A DNA stretch of 64,000 bases, from assembly GCA_902774815.1 (NCBI GenBank), contig CACYJV010000013.1, positions 1 through 64,000 of the forward strand, in the 5' to 3' direction. A model generated the notes under the pieces. It searched no databases and was not told the origin of the DNA. It worked only from the letters and a program-made list of their open reading frames with translations. The translations under genes were made by a program, and so were the position numbers. Origin of the DNA: an uncultured Prevotellaceae bacterium (GTDB lineage Bacteria; Bacteroidota; Bacteroidia; Bacteroidales; Bacteroidaceae). The first letter of the stretch is position 1, and each line of letters begins with the position of its first letter. Shown here in pieces: positions 39,713-48,310 of this stretch.

Positions 39713-41482
39713 CTATTGGATGCTGTGCTCTTCAAGAAAATCTTCGAACTGGTCGCGGTAGCCATTGAACACGTTGATGTCCACTTCGCCCTGAATACCC
39801 TTGGCGCGACCATCGGGTGACAACTGCCATACGGCAAGCCGAACGTCGGGTTTGTACTCGCCATAGCGGGCTATCCATACTTGATAGTCACGCTTAATGT
39901 CGTGGGCCTCGGCCAGATGGTGGGTCACGAAATATTGGTTCACGTACAGAATGGGGCGCACACCTACGGCTTGCTCAACGACATGGAGCCACGTGCGTAT
40001 GGCTTGCAGCAGTTTCTCCGTCCCGCCATAGGCCTTGATTTGTGCATTCGTAGGTTCAACGTCGAGCACAGGTGGCAGGTCGCCTTTCGGGAAACTGCTG
40101 TAGCGCAAGAATGATGTGGCCTGATCGCGAGCCGAACTCTTCAGCGAAAAGAAGTGGTAGGACCCGACGTGGATGCCTTGGCTGCGTGCTGCACGGCAGT
40201 CGGCGGCATAATATTGGTTGCGGATGGTGGTTCCCTCTGTGCTCTTCACGAAGCAGAATGTCACAGGGTAGTCCACAGTGCCGCTAATGCGCTTCTTGCT
40301 CTTCGTGCCCAGGCTCGAAATGCGTAGCTGACTCCAATTGATGCCATAGCGTTTCTTGCCCTTTTCGTGCTGATGGCGCGAGATGTCAATGCCATAGACG
40401 TGGTCGACGGTGTAGGTAAGGCGCTCGCCCTGATAGACGTCTTCCAACCATTCGCCCACGCGAAGGCGTCCGTCGCTGTCCATGGAGATGCCGAAGCCGT
40501 TGCGCTTGCCTGCCTTCCACATGCCATCGTACACCTTACCGTTGGTCGAGCGCATGATGCCGTGTCCGTTGGGAACCCAGTTGGCATCGGTCTCGCCGCG
40601 ATAGAAGGCCTCGTCGATATGGATTCTGGCATTGGCAGTGTCGGCAGGTGTGTGCAGATGCTTGGTTTTCTCTTCGCTGAACAGCCATGCAGCTTCGCTG
40701 TAGTATTGCGGGCAGATGCTGTCGGGCATCCAGCGGTCTTTCGTTTGCACCAGATACTTTCCTCCTATGGTGTCGGCCTTCAGGATTTGGCACGGTACAC
40801 GGTGCTTGGTGCCAGCCGTATCTATATATAATAATGTGTATTCCTGGACCAGGCGCACCTGCATACGGTCGAGGCTCGTGCTGTCTTCCATCACTTCTGC
40901 CACCTGGCGCACGCTCTGTAGTTCGCCAACGGCACGCTCAAGCCAGTAGGCCACCACGTTGAAACCCTCGTCGGTGACCTTGTGAACGCGCAGGAAGTAT
41001 TGCAGTTCGTCGATGCGCTTCTCCATCATCTGCATGCGCTGTTGCAGTATGCCGCGCTTATCGTTGAGGGCGGCGATGGCCTGGCGGGCCTTGTCGGCAT
41101 TCCACGTGCTTGTATCAGCACCCGTCACCAGCAGGCGTCCATGACATAGCGGCGAGAAGGTGCGTCGTGCCCACATGCCAAAGAAGTGTTTGAGTTCGGC
41201 AACCGTCGTGTCGCTCATGTCTGTCGACATGCGGCTGACAATCCAGTTGTCGATGTTGTTCAGGCGGAACATCGGACGTCCGTCGAGACTCACCTCATAA
41301 TAGTCGACCCGTTCCATAAGTGCGGTGCTATGAGCCAGTCCTTTTTCCGATGGGGGGATGAGCGGCAGCATCAGCACCACAAGTGCCAGCAGCACCAATA
41401 GTGCCACCACCCACGGCCAGAAGCGTCGTTCGTTCTTGCGCTTACGGCCGTAACTTCTATTTGAGAACTTGCGTTTCCTCAT
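39713..41482 (-). CDS. Membrane-anchored MORN-repeat / GH25 lysozyme-like protein
   Basis: 589 residues. A basic start (MRKRKFSNRSYGRKRK) and one helix at ~23-45 anchor it in the membrane. A coiled-coil-prone region (~135-190) is followed by MORN-like repeats at ~300-355 (GHGIMRSTNGKVYDGMWKAGKRNGFG; GRLRVGEWLEDVYQGERL). From ~360 a GH25 domain begins: YGIDISRHQ carries the first catalytic Asp and PPVLDVEP the Asp/Glu pair, ending in AVWQLSPDG..VDINVFNG. It should cleave peptidoglycan. ATG at 41482 is chosen because the longer frame starts upstream of the promoter. Confidence 0.85.
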   Translation of the reverse strand: MRKRKFSNRSYGRKRKNERRFWPWVVALLVLLALVVLMLPLIPPSEKGLAHSTALMERVDYYEVSLDGRPMFRLNNIDNWIVSRMSTDMSDTTVAELKHFFGMWARRTFSPLCHGRLLVTGADTSTWNADKARQAIAALNDKRGILQQRMQMMEKRIDELQYFLRVHKVTDEGFNVVAYWLERAVGELQSVRQVAEVMEDSTSLDRMQVRLVQEYTLLYIDTAGTKHRVPCQILKADTIGGKYLVQTKDRWMPDSICPQYYSEAAWLFSEEKTKHLHTPADTANARIHIDEAFYRGETDANWVPNGHGIMRSTNGKVYDGMWKAGKRNGFGISMDSDGRLRVGEWLEDVYQGERLTYTVDHVYGIDISRHQHEKGKKRYGINWSQLRISSLGTKSKKRISGTVDYPVTFCFVKSTEGTTIRNQYYAADCRAARSQGIHVGSYHFFSLKSSARDQATSFLRYSSFPKGDLPPVLDVEPTNAQIKAYGGTEKLLQAIRTWLHVVEQAVGVRPILYVNQYFVTHHLAEAHDIKRDYQVWIARYGEYKPDVRLAVWQLSPDGRAKGIQGEVDINVFNGYRDQFEDFLEEHSIQ

Positions 41483-41493
41483 CTTCGACAATG

Positions 41494-41525
41494 CAAAGTT
41501 ATGAAGAAACATCGACATGAGCAAA
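41494..41525 (-). promoter_or_regulatory. Promoter of GH25 gene
   Basis: Minus strand: TTTG (41525-41522), 20-base spacer, TAACTTTG (41501-41494). Only 11 bases separate it from the ATG, so the transcript is nearly leaderless. Confidence 0.7.
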
Positions 41526-41541
41526 ACTTTTTTGTTTTCTT

Positions 41542-41572
41542 TTTGCATTTCGCCCACTTATTCGTATCTTTG
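41542..41572 (+). promoter_or_regulatory. Promoter of GH3 gene
   Basis: TTTG (41542-41545), 19-base spacer, TATCTTTG (41565-41572), ATG at 41610. It is divergent from the GH25 promoter, with the two -33 boxes 16 bases apart. Confidence 0.75.
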
Positions 41573-41609
41573 CAACAGAATTACAAAAAATCATTATTAT
41601 TAACTGAAA

Positions 41610-43973
41610 ATGAAGAAGACATTTCTACTGGCGATGCTATTGGTTTGTGGCATTGCAATCTCATGGGCACAAGTGAGGAAACCTGCCATCCCGCGTGATG
41701 AAGCAATGGAGGCGAAGATTGAGAAGATGCTCAGCAAGATGACACTCGACGAGAAAATCGGGCAGATGCTGGAACTGAACTTCGACATCATGGGCGGTTA
41801 TGGTGCCGATGGCCGTTGGCTGCTGAACGAGCAGATGCTCGACACCCTCATCAAGAACTGGAAAGTAGGTTCCATTCTCAATGCTCCCGGCACACGCGCA
41901 GCCACCGTCGAGCAGTGGCAGGAGTGGATTCAGCTCATCCAAAAGAAGTCGATGAAGTACATCGGCATCCCCGATGTCTATGGTCTCGACCACAACCACG
42001 GCGTAACTTACACGCAGGCAGGAACACTCTTCCCGCAGCCCATCAACCTCGCTGCGTCGTTCAATACCGAGCTGGCACGCAGCGGTGCCGAGATTACGGC
42101 CTACGAAAGCCGTGCATCCAACTGTCCGTGGGTTTACAATCCCGTGGTCGACCTCGGCCGCGATCCCCGTTGGCCTCGCATCTATGAGAGTTTTGGCGAG
42201 GATGCCATTGTGAATGCACGCATGGTGGAGGCCGAGATTAAGGGCTATCAGGGCGATGATCCCAACCATCTGGGTCGCTACAACGTGGGAACGAGCACGA
42301 AACACTACTTTGCCTATGGTGCTCCCTGGAGCGGCAAGGACCGCACGCCAGCCTATGTGTCGCCGCAGATGTTGCGCGAGAAGTATTTCGAGCCCTTCAA
42401 GGCCGCTGCCCTCGCTGGAACGCTCACGATGATGGTGAACTCCGCCTCCATCAACGGCCAGCCTGTGCATGCCAGCTACGAATACCTCACGAAGTGGCTG
42501 AAGGAGGACCTGCAGTGGGACGGTATGCTCGTCACCGACTGGGCCGACATCAACAACCTGTTCCAGCGCGAGCACGTGGCCAAGGACAAGAAGGATGCCG
42601 TTCGCATGGCCATTAACGCTGGTATCGACATGTCGATGGATCCCTACAGCGTTGACTTCTGCGTGTTGCTGAAGGAACTCGTTGAGGAAGGTCAGGTGAA
42701 GATGTCGCGCATTGACGATGCCGTGCGCCGCATCCTGCGACTGAAGATGCGCCTGAACCTGTTCGACCAACCCAATACCGGTGGCAAGGGCTACGAGAAG
42801 TTCGGCTCAGAGGAGCATGCACAAAAGGCTCTAAAGGCTGCCGAGGAGTCGGAAGTACTGCTGAAGAACGAAGGAGGCCTGCTCCCATTGAAGCAAGGCA
42901 CAAAGATTCTGCTGACAGGTCCTAACGCCAACCAGATGCGCTGTCTGAATGGCGGCTGGAGCTACACGTGGCAAGGCTCAAAGGCTGAGGACCTTTCGGA
43001 GAAGTACAACACAATCTATGAGGCCCTCAGCCAGAAGTTCGGGCAGGAGAACGTTACCCTACAGCAGGTGGTCACTTACAACGAGGATGGCCAGTACTAC
43101 GACGAGAAGGTGGATGCCTCACAACTGACCGTTGACAACGCACAATTGGTGGAGGGCGGCGCCCTGAAGGCTGCTGCAGCCAACTGCGACGTCGTCATAG
43201 CCTGCATTGGCGAAAACAGCTACACCGAGACGCCTGGCAACCTCAACGACCTCTGGCTTTCCGAAAACCAGCGTGCGCTGGTGAAGGCCTTGCAGAAGAC
43301 GGGCAAACCCATTATACTCGTGCTCAACGAAGGCCGTCCTCGCTTGCTGGCCGACATCGAACCGCTGGCAAAGGCTGTGGTCCATATCCTGTTGCCTGGT
43401 AACTACGGTGGCGACGCACTGGCCAACCTGCTCGCTGGCGATGCCAACTTCTCGGCAAAGATGCCCTATACCTATCCGCGCGAAATCAACTCGCTCAATA
43501 CTTACGACTACAAGGTCAGCGAGGAAGTGGGCACCATGGCTGGAGCCTATAATTACGATGCAAAGGTTTCGCTGCAATGGCCCTTTGGCTACGGATTGAG
43601 CTACACCACCTACGAATACAGCAACCTGCGTGCTGACCGTACCACGTTCAATGCCGACGACGTGCTCACCGTGAGCGTCGACGTCAGCAACACAGGCTCA
43701 CGCGTTGGAAAGGAACCTGTGCTGCTCTACACCAGCGACCTCGTGGCATCGCTGACACCTGACAACCGTCGGCTGCGCGATTTCACGAAGGTGGAACTGC
43801 AACCTGGCGAGACGCGCACCGTCACCTTCCGTCTGCCTGCCAAGAGCATGGCCTTCGTGGGTGCCGACTGCCGATGGACACTCGAGGAGGGCGACTTCCT
43901 GTTGCGTGTTGGCCGTCTGGAGCAAAAGATCACGTGCACAAAGACAAAGATTTGGGACGAGCCGAACATTTAA
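41610..43973 (+). CDS. GH3 family beta-glucosidase/beta-xylosidase (BglX-like)
   Basis: 787 residues, signal peptide ending at ISWAQ (~21). The (beta/alpha)8 domain has the nucleophile Asp310 in [10 protein letters not shown] and the sugar-binding KHYFAYG stretch; the alpha/beta sandwich follows ([26 protein letters not shown] with the acid region), then a C-terminal fibronectin-III-like domain ([23 protein letters not shown]). Full length for a three-domain GH3. Predicted periplasmic, cutting glucose or xylose from beta-linked oligosaccharides. Apparently a single-gene unit with its own promoter and a strong terminator. Confidence 0.93.
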   Translation: MKKTFLLAMLLVCGIAISWAQVRKPAIPRDEAMEAKIEKMLSKMTLDEKIGQMLELNFDIMGGYGADGRWLLNEQMLDTLIKNWKVGSILNAPGTRAATVEQWQEWIQLIQKKSMKYIGIPDVYGLDHNHGVTYTQAGTLFPQPINLAASFNTELARSGAEITAYESRASNCPWVYNPVVDLGRDPRWPRIYESFGEDAIVNARMVEAEIKGYQGDDPNHLGRYNVGTSTKHYFAYGAPWSGKDRTPAYVSPQMLREKYFEPFKAAALAGTLTMMVNSASINGQPVHASYEYLTKWLKEDLQWDGMLVTDWADINNLFQREHVAKDKKDAVRMAINAGIDMSMDPYSVDFCVLLKELVEEGQVKMSRIDDAVRRILRLKMRLNLFDQPNTGGKGYEKFGSEEHAQKALKAAEESEVLLKNEGGLLPLKQGTKILLTGPNANQMRCLNGGWSYTWQGSKAEDLSEKYNTIYEALSQKFGQENVTLQQVVTYNEDGQYYDEKVDASQLTVDNAQLVEGGALKAAAANCDVVIACIGENSYTETPGNLNDLWLSENQRALVKALQKTGKPIILVLNEGRPRLLADIEPLAKAVVHILLPGNYGGDALANLLAGDANFSAKMPYTYPREINSLNTYDYKVSEEVGTMAGAYNYDAKVSLQWPFGYGLSYTTYEYSNLRADRTTFNADDVLTVSVDVSNTGSRVGKEPVLLYTSDLVASLTPDNRRLRDFTKVELQPGETRTVTFRLPAKSMAFVGADCRWTLEEGDFLLRVGRLEQKITCTKTKIWDEPNI

Positions 43974-43996
43974 GTGAGGTCCTGCCCCTATGAAAT

Positions 43997-44042
43997 AAAA
44001 AGGAAGTTCCTGCTGGAGTAACCGAGCAGGAACTTCCTTTTT
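43997..44042 (+). terminator. Terminator of GH3 gene
   Basis: An 18-bp perfect stem: AAAAAGGAAGTTCCTGCT (43997-44014) with its complement at 44025-44042, loop of 10, T run on the plus side and A run on the other. It starts 23 bases after the stop codon and could act in both directions. Confidence 0.92.
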
Positions 44043-44060
44043 TGGTGGAATGTTGGCTTT

Positions 44061-44305
44061 GCATGCATAGATTATCAGAAGAGCGACGGCCGCTATTACT
44101 GCCCTGACCATATCTACGTGGCCGAGGGCAATGCCTTTTGAGTGCCAAAGCAATGCCTTTTAAGTGCTAACGCCTTGCTTTTTACGTGCTATAACAATGT
44201 CTTAAAGCCATTAAAGCAGTGCTCCTTATACGAAGAAAACATGGCATTTCAGCATAAAAGGCAATGCCTTGCAATAAAGAAAGCATTGCCTTTTGTATGT
44301 AAGAG
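44061..44305. repeat. 22-bp-period intergenic repeat array 3
   Basis: Cores GCAATGCC, GCAATGCC, GCCTTGCT, ACAATGTC and GCAGTGCT start at 44128, 44150, 44172, 44194 and 44216; after a degenerate step the register resumes at 44261 and 44283. Weaker units may extend left to 44061. It occupies the convergent gap between GH3 and the pectate lyase (43974-44382), which holds nothing else apart from the terminator. Confidence 0.8.
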
Positions 44306-44382
44306 GTTGATTTTCAGTGATTTGATAAATGGTGGCAACCCCCGATATTGCATATTGCAAATTGCAATATGTTTACATTTTT

Positions 44383-45453
44383 TTACTTCTTCTGCTTTTC
44401 CAGCTTCTTGCACCACTTTGCGTAGCGCTTGTAGAGGTCGGCAGGACGGTCGCCATACCAGCTGTAGCCATTGCGGCGCTCAAGGCCTATGTCCTGCAGG
44501 TTCTTGCGGGGCACACCGTCGCGGTCGCAGACGAAGGGCTCGTCGGTCTGCAAGTCGTAGTAGCGGGCCCAGAGAGGACCAGCCTCAGGGTCGTCGACGA
44601 GGCGCGTGTCCACCTTCTTTCCTTTCTCGTCGCGCACCACCTCAAGGCGTTTCCCAGTGATTTTATGCTCATCGAACCAGCGCATGGCGGCATGGACAGC
44701 CTGCTGCACCCGCTCGTCGGGATCGGGCAGCAGCATGAGCAGCTTCACGATGGCGGCACTCTCCTGCGAGCAGTAGGAAGCCAGTTCGAAGGCACGCGCA
44801 TTGGCAGGCAGGAATGTTTCGCGGTCGTGCTGTTGGCACCACACGGTAAGCTGTCCTTGAGCATCGCGAATCTGTGTTTTCAGGATGCACTCCACGCCTT
44901 TATAGAATGCTTCGTTGCAGCTGCGGCGCAGCTTCTTCGAGGTCAGCTTGCCCTGGAAAGGTTCCTTTTGGTCGGCGATGTCGCGCAGCAGGTTCATGGT
45001 GCTGACCATGGCATCGTCGTTGAAGGTGATGTGAATCTGGTAGTCGCGCATCATGGGCCAGAACTGTGGCCAGCCACCGTTCTCGTATTGTCCGCTCAGC
45101 AGGTATTCCACACCTCGGCAGAAGGCCTTGGCATAGGCTTTCTTGCCCGTGGCCTGCCAGAGGCGTGCCAGAAACAGCATCTGCGTCGTCGTGGCTCCGT
45201 TGTCGGTCGTGGAGTCGTTGCGGCGGTCGTACTCGCTCTTCACCTGTGCCTTCTCGGCTTCGCTCATGGGCTTGGCCATGTCGATGTTCTTGGGCCATCC
45301 GCCTGTGACTCGCTGGTAAATCAGCATTTGGTCGCCGATGCGTTGTGCCTCGGCAGTAGTGAAAAACGCAGGGTCGGTTTCCTTCATGCCCTGTGCGCAG
45401 ACGGTGGCTGCAAAGGCCAGCACCAGCGATAGTATTGTCAGTTTTCTGTTCAT
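44383..45453 (-). CDS. PL10 family pectate lyase
   Basis: 356 residues, signal peptide ending at TVCAQ (~21). The alpha/alpha toroid of PL10 is visible: YQRVTGGWPKNID, STTDNGATTTQM, YENGGWPQFWPM, ITFNDDAMVSTMNLL, TVWCQQHD and ELASYCSQES match conserved blocks of Pel10-type lyases, and RNGYSWYG is the C-terminal signature. It cleaves de-esterified homogalacturonan by beta-elimination. 23 bases downstream of the fucosidase gene, hence probably cotranscribed. No other pectin genes are in view. Confidence 0.9.
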   Translation of the reverse strand: MNRKLTILSLVLAFAATVCAQGMKETDPAFFTTAEAQRIGDQMLIYQRVTGGWPKNIDMAKPMSEAEKAQVKSEYDRRNDSTTDNGATTTQMLFLARLWQATGKKAYAKAFCRGVEYLLSGQYENGGWPQFWPMMRDYQIHITFNDDAMVSTMNLLRDIADQKEPFQGKLTSKKLRRSCNEAFYKGVECILKTQIRDAQGQLTVWCQQHDRETFLPANARAFELASYCSQESAAIVKLLMLLPDPDERVQQAVHAAMRWFDEHKITGKRLEVVRDEKGKKVDTRLVDDPEAGPLWARYYDLQTDEPFVCDRDGVPRKNLQDIGLERRNGYSWYGDRPADLYKRYAKWCKKLEKQKK

Positions 45454-45476
45454 CGTTTTTTTTTGAAGCTAATCTC

Positions 45477-46847
45477 TTATTTCATTCTCAGTTCCAGGGC
45501 AAATGACTCCTGTGGCATCTGCTTGGGCAGCGTCACCGTCACCTGGTCGCCCACAACCTTCGTCTTCAGTTTCTTACCCGTTGAGAGCAGGCGTACGCCC
45601 TTGGCGGGGACATTGCCCGTCCAAGTTACTTCCGTGGGCATCGGCTGTTCTTCGGCCAGTGTGTAGATGGCATAGATGGCAGAGCCATCCTTGGCAGCCG
45701 TGAACCACAGCGAGCCGTCGTGGTAGCGTGGGGTGGTGGTAGTGCTGTAGATAGCACGGCCGTTCTTATTCAGCCATTGTCCGATGGACTTCAGTCGGCT
45801 GACGGCTTCAGGCTGGATGAGTCCCTCGGGTGTGGGACCGACGCCCAGTACCAGGTTGCCGCCCTTGGCCACTATCTCCACCAGCGTGTTGACAACGCGC
45901 TGCGGACTCTTCCAGCGTGGACGGTTGACGAAGCCCCAGTCATCGCTCAGCGGTATGCAGCTCTCCCACGGGTAGGGCAGTTGCTCCTCAGGAATGGTAC
46001 GTTCAGGCGTCTGGTAGTTCTCGTAGGGCCCGTGGATGGTACGGTCGACGATGATCAGCCCTGGCTGATGGCTGCGTGCCATGCGTGCCATGCCCGGCAT
46101 GTCGATGTCCTGGCCACGATTCTCGGCTGCCACCCATCCGCCGTCGAGCCATAGGATGTCGACCTTGCCATAGTTCGTCATGAGTTCTTCAATCTGGTTG
46201 TGCGTGTACTTCACGAACTTCTGCCAGCGCTCAGGATGTTGCTTGATGGGATAGTTCACGTTGCGGCCCTTCTTCCCATACGTGTCCCACCAGTAGAGCT
46301 GCGAGTGCCAGTCGGGTTTCGAGAAGTAGGTGCCCACGGTAAAGTTCTTGGCGCGGAAGGCATCCAGCACATGGCGCAGCACGTCGCGTCGCGGATCGTC
46401 GCGGAAGGCATGGTGTGCGATGCTGAAATCGGTCTGCTTGGTGTCCCACATGCAGAAGCCGTCGTGGTGCTTCGTGGTGAAGATCATGTAGCGCATGCCC
46501 GCATCCTGGCAGGCCTGTGCCCATTGTGTGGCATCGAACTGCGTGGGGCGTAGCTCGTCGGCCAGTCCGAAGTACCAGTCCATGTACTGCTGATAGGTGC
46601 AGGTGCTGTCGCGTGTAATCCAGTCCTCGTCGCAGATGGACCACGATTCCACGATGCCAGGCACAGCATAGAGTCCCCAGTGGAACAGCACGCCAAACTT
46701 CAGGTCTTGCCAAGCTTTTAGGTTGCTGACTACCTGCTCGTCCTGTGGCCATTCGTACTGTGTGGAACGTTCGTGGATGTTGCCTTGGGCATTCATAGCC
46801 ATTGGAAGCATGGCAAGGGCCATCATGGCTGCAATCAGTTTCTTCAT
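45477..46847 (-). CDS. GH29 family alpha-L-fucosidase
   Basis: 456 residues, signal peptide ending near MNAQG. The barrel has FGVLFHWGLYAVPG, the substrate-binding TTKHHDGFCMW and the nucleophile Asp235 in ILWLDGGW. GGNLVLGVGPTPEGLI and a C-terminal beta-sandwich follow. Full length for the family. It would remove fucose from plant or host glycans. First gene of a likely two-gene operon with the pectate lyase; -7 element at 46887-46894. Confidence 0.92.
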   Translation of the reverse strand: MKKLIAAMMALAMLPMAMNAQGNIHERSTQYEWPQDEQVVSNLKAWQDLKFGVLFHWGLYAVPGIVESWSICDEDWITRDSTCTYQQYMDWYFGLADELRPTQFDATQWAQACQDAGMRYMIFTTKHHDGFCMWDTKQTDFSIAHHAFRDDPRRDVLRHVLDAFRAKNFTVGTYFSKPDWHSQLYWWDTYGKKGRNVNYPIKQHPERWQKFVKYTHNQIEELMTNYGKVDILWLDGGWVAAENRGQDIDMPGMARMARSHQPGLIIVDRTIHGPYENYQTPERTIPEEQLPYPWESCIPLSDDWGFVNRPRWKSPQRVVNTLVEIVAKGGNLVLGVGPTPEGLIQPEAVSRLKSIGQWLNKNGRAIYSTTTTPRYHDGSLWFTAAKDGSAIYAIYTLAEEQPMPTEVTWTGNVPAKGVRLLSTGKKLKTKVVGDQVTVTLPKQMPQESFALELRMK

Positions 46848-46886
46848 ATTGTCGCTGTTAGTTTAGGTTTTCTCTTTATTCGACCA

Positions 46887-46917
46887 CAAAAGTAATGAAA
46901 AAAACTTATTACCGCAA
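46887..46917 (-). promoter_or_regulatory. Promoter of fucosidase/pectate lyase genes
   Basis: Minus-strand TACTTTTG (46894-46887) with TTG (46917-46915) after a 20-base spacer. It is 40 bases from the ATG. Confidence 0.5.
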
Positions 46918-46992
46918 CCATTCTCACAATATTTTTATGGTTCGCGCGTTAAAATATATGGTAATTGTACATAAGAAAAATCCTCGAATCGC

Positions 46993-48138
46993 ATGCAGTG
47001 GACAGATCGCATCAGGCAGACTAAGATACTACTTGTGGTGGCAGCGGTGGTCATCGCCGTCGCCTCGCTCGTGGCATCGAACCTGCTGACGCGCGACCTC
47101 TATGAGGAGGAACACAAGAAAATGGAGGTGTGGGCCGAGGCCATGCGCACGCTGAATGCCGGCGACGACAATGGCGGCATGAACCTCGTGCTGAAGGTCA
47201 TACAGGACAACACCACCATCCCCATCGTTGTCGTCGACGAGAAAGGGGAGGTCCAGCTGTCGCGAAATGTGGAGGAACAACCCGACACGCAGCTTTCCGT
47301 CACCGCCATGCGCTGGAAGAATGCCGGCCACAGCATCCGTATTCTTTACGACGACGATAACCCGAAAGAATTCATCGACGTGTGCTACGACGACTCGCTC
47401 ATGCTGAAGCGGCTTGCAGTCTATCCCTACGTGCAGCTCGGCGTGGTGCTGCTCTTCGTGGTCGTGGCCATTTTTGCCCTGCTGACCTCTAAACGAGCTG
47501 AACAGAACAAGGTTTGGGTGGGACTCTCGAAGGAAACTGCCCACCAGCTGGGCACACCCATTTCATCGCTCATGGCTTGGAGCGAGGTGCTCCGTGAACA
47601 GTATCCCGGCGATACTTTGCTCGACGAGATGGACAAGGATGTGCGCCGCTTGCAGCTCATAGCCGACCGCTTTTCGAAGATTGGCTCGCTGCCTGAGCCT
47701 GTGCCTTCCAACATGAACGAACTGCTCACACGTGTGGCCGACTACATGTCGCGACGTGTCAGCAACAAGGTGCGCATCGAGAAGCTGCTGCCTCCCGAGC
47801 CCATCATTGCCCCTCTCAACGCGTCGCTCTTCGAATGGGTTATTGAAAATCTGTGCAAGAACGCCGTCGACGCCATGGAGGGCCAAGGCCGCATCACTCT
47901 GTTCCTGGGCGAAGAAATGGGAACCCTGGTCGTGGAGGTCAGCGATACTGGAAAGGGCATCCGCAAGAAGGACCTGAAGAGCGTGTTCAAACCTGGCTTT
48001 ACCACCAAGCAGCGTGGTTGGGGGTTGGGCCTCTCGCTGGCCAAACGCATTGTCGAGGAATACCATCACGGCCGCATCTATGTGAAAAACACCGAACTTG
48101 GTCGTGGCACTACCTTCCGCATCGAACTGAAGAGATAG
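46993..48138 (+). CDS. Orphan membrane sensor histidine kinase
   Basis: 381 residues. Helices at ~11-30 and ~143-165 enclose a ~110-residue periplasmic sensor. The phosphoacceptor His184 lies in SKETAHQLGTPISSLMAW, a form common in Bacteroidetes kinases. The HATPase domain has N box ENLCKNAVDAMEG, G1 VSDTGKGI and GWGLGLSLAKRIVEEYHHG. All catalytic boxes are intact. No response-regulator gene is adjacent, so the partner is unknown. The 145-base gap to the fucosidase holds divergent upstream regions only. Confidence 0.9.
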   Translation: MQWTDRIRQTKILLVVAAVVIAVASLVASNLLTRDLYEEEHKKMEVWAEAMRTLNAGDDNGGMNLVLKVIQDNTTIPIVVVDEKGEVQLSRNVEEQPDTQLSVTAMRWKNAGHSIRILYDDDNPKEFIDVCYDDSLMLKRLAVYPYVQLGVVLLFVVVAIFALLTSKRAEQNKVWVGLSKETAHQLGTPISSLMAWSEVLREQYPGDTLLDEMDKDVRRLQLIADRFSKIGSLPEPVPSNMNELLTRVADYMSRRVSNKVRIEKLLPPEPIIAPLNASLFEWVIENLCKNAVDAMEGQGRITLFLGEEMGTLVVEVSDTGKGIRKKDLKSVFKPGFTTKQRGWGLGLSLAKRIVEEYHHGRIYVKNTELGRGTTFRIELKR

Positions 48139-48273
48139 CCTTCTCCACACGCATAGTTCTCTCACATCTTCGAAGTCATTCTGTCTCACTACAGTTCATT
48201 TGCATTTTTTGCTATTTGGTTTGTAATCGGTAAAGTTTTCGGAAATATTGACAAGTATTTCGGATTTTGTTTG

Positions 48274-48281
48274 TAACTTTG
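48274..48281 (+). promoter_or_regulatory. -7 element of BspA-like gene 1
   Basis: TAACTTTG, with ATTG 23 bases upstream as a weak -33. It rules out the in-frame start at 48248 and points to the ATG at 48311 or 48326. Confidence 0.55.
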
Positions 48282-48310
48282 CAATTAGAAATCAACCAAC
48301 TAAAAAATCA

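Noticed and set aside
46993..48138. Classical two-component pair at the orphan kinase
   Set aside because: Neither neighbour (fucosidase, BspA-like gene) is a response regulator; kinase reported as an orphan.
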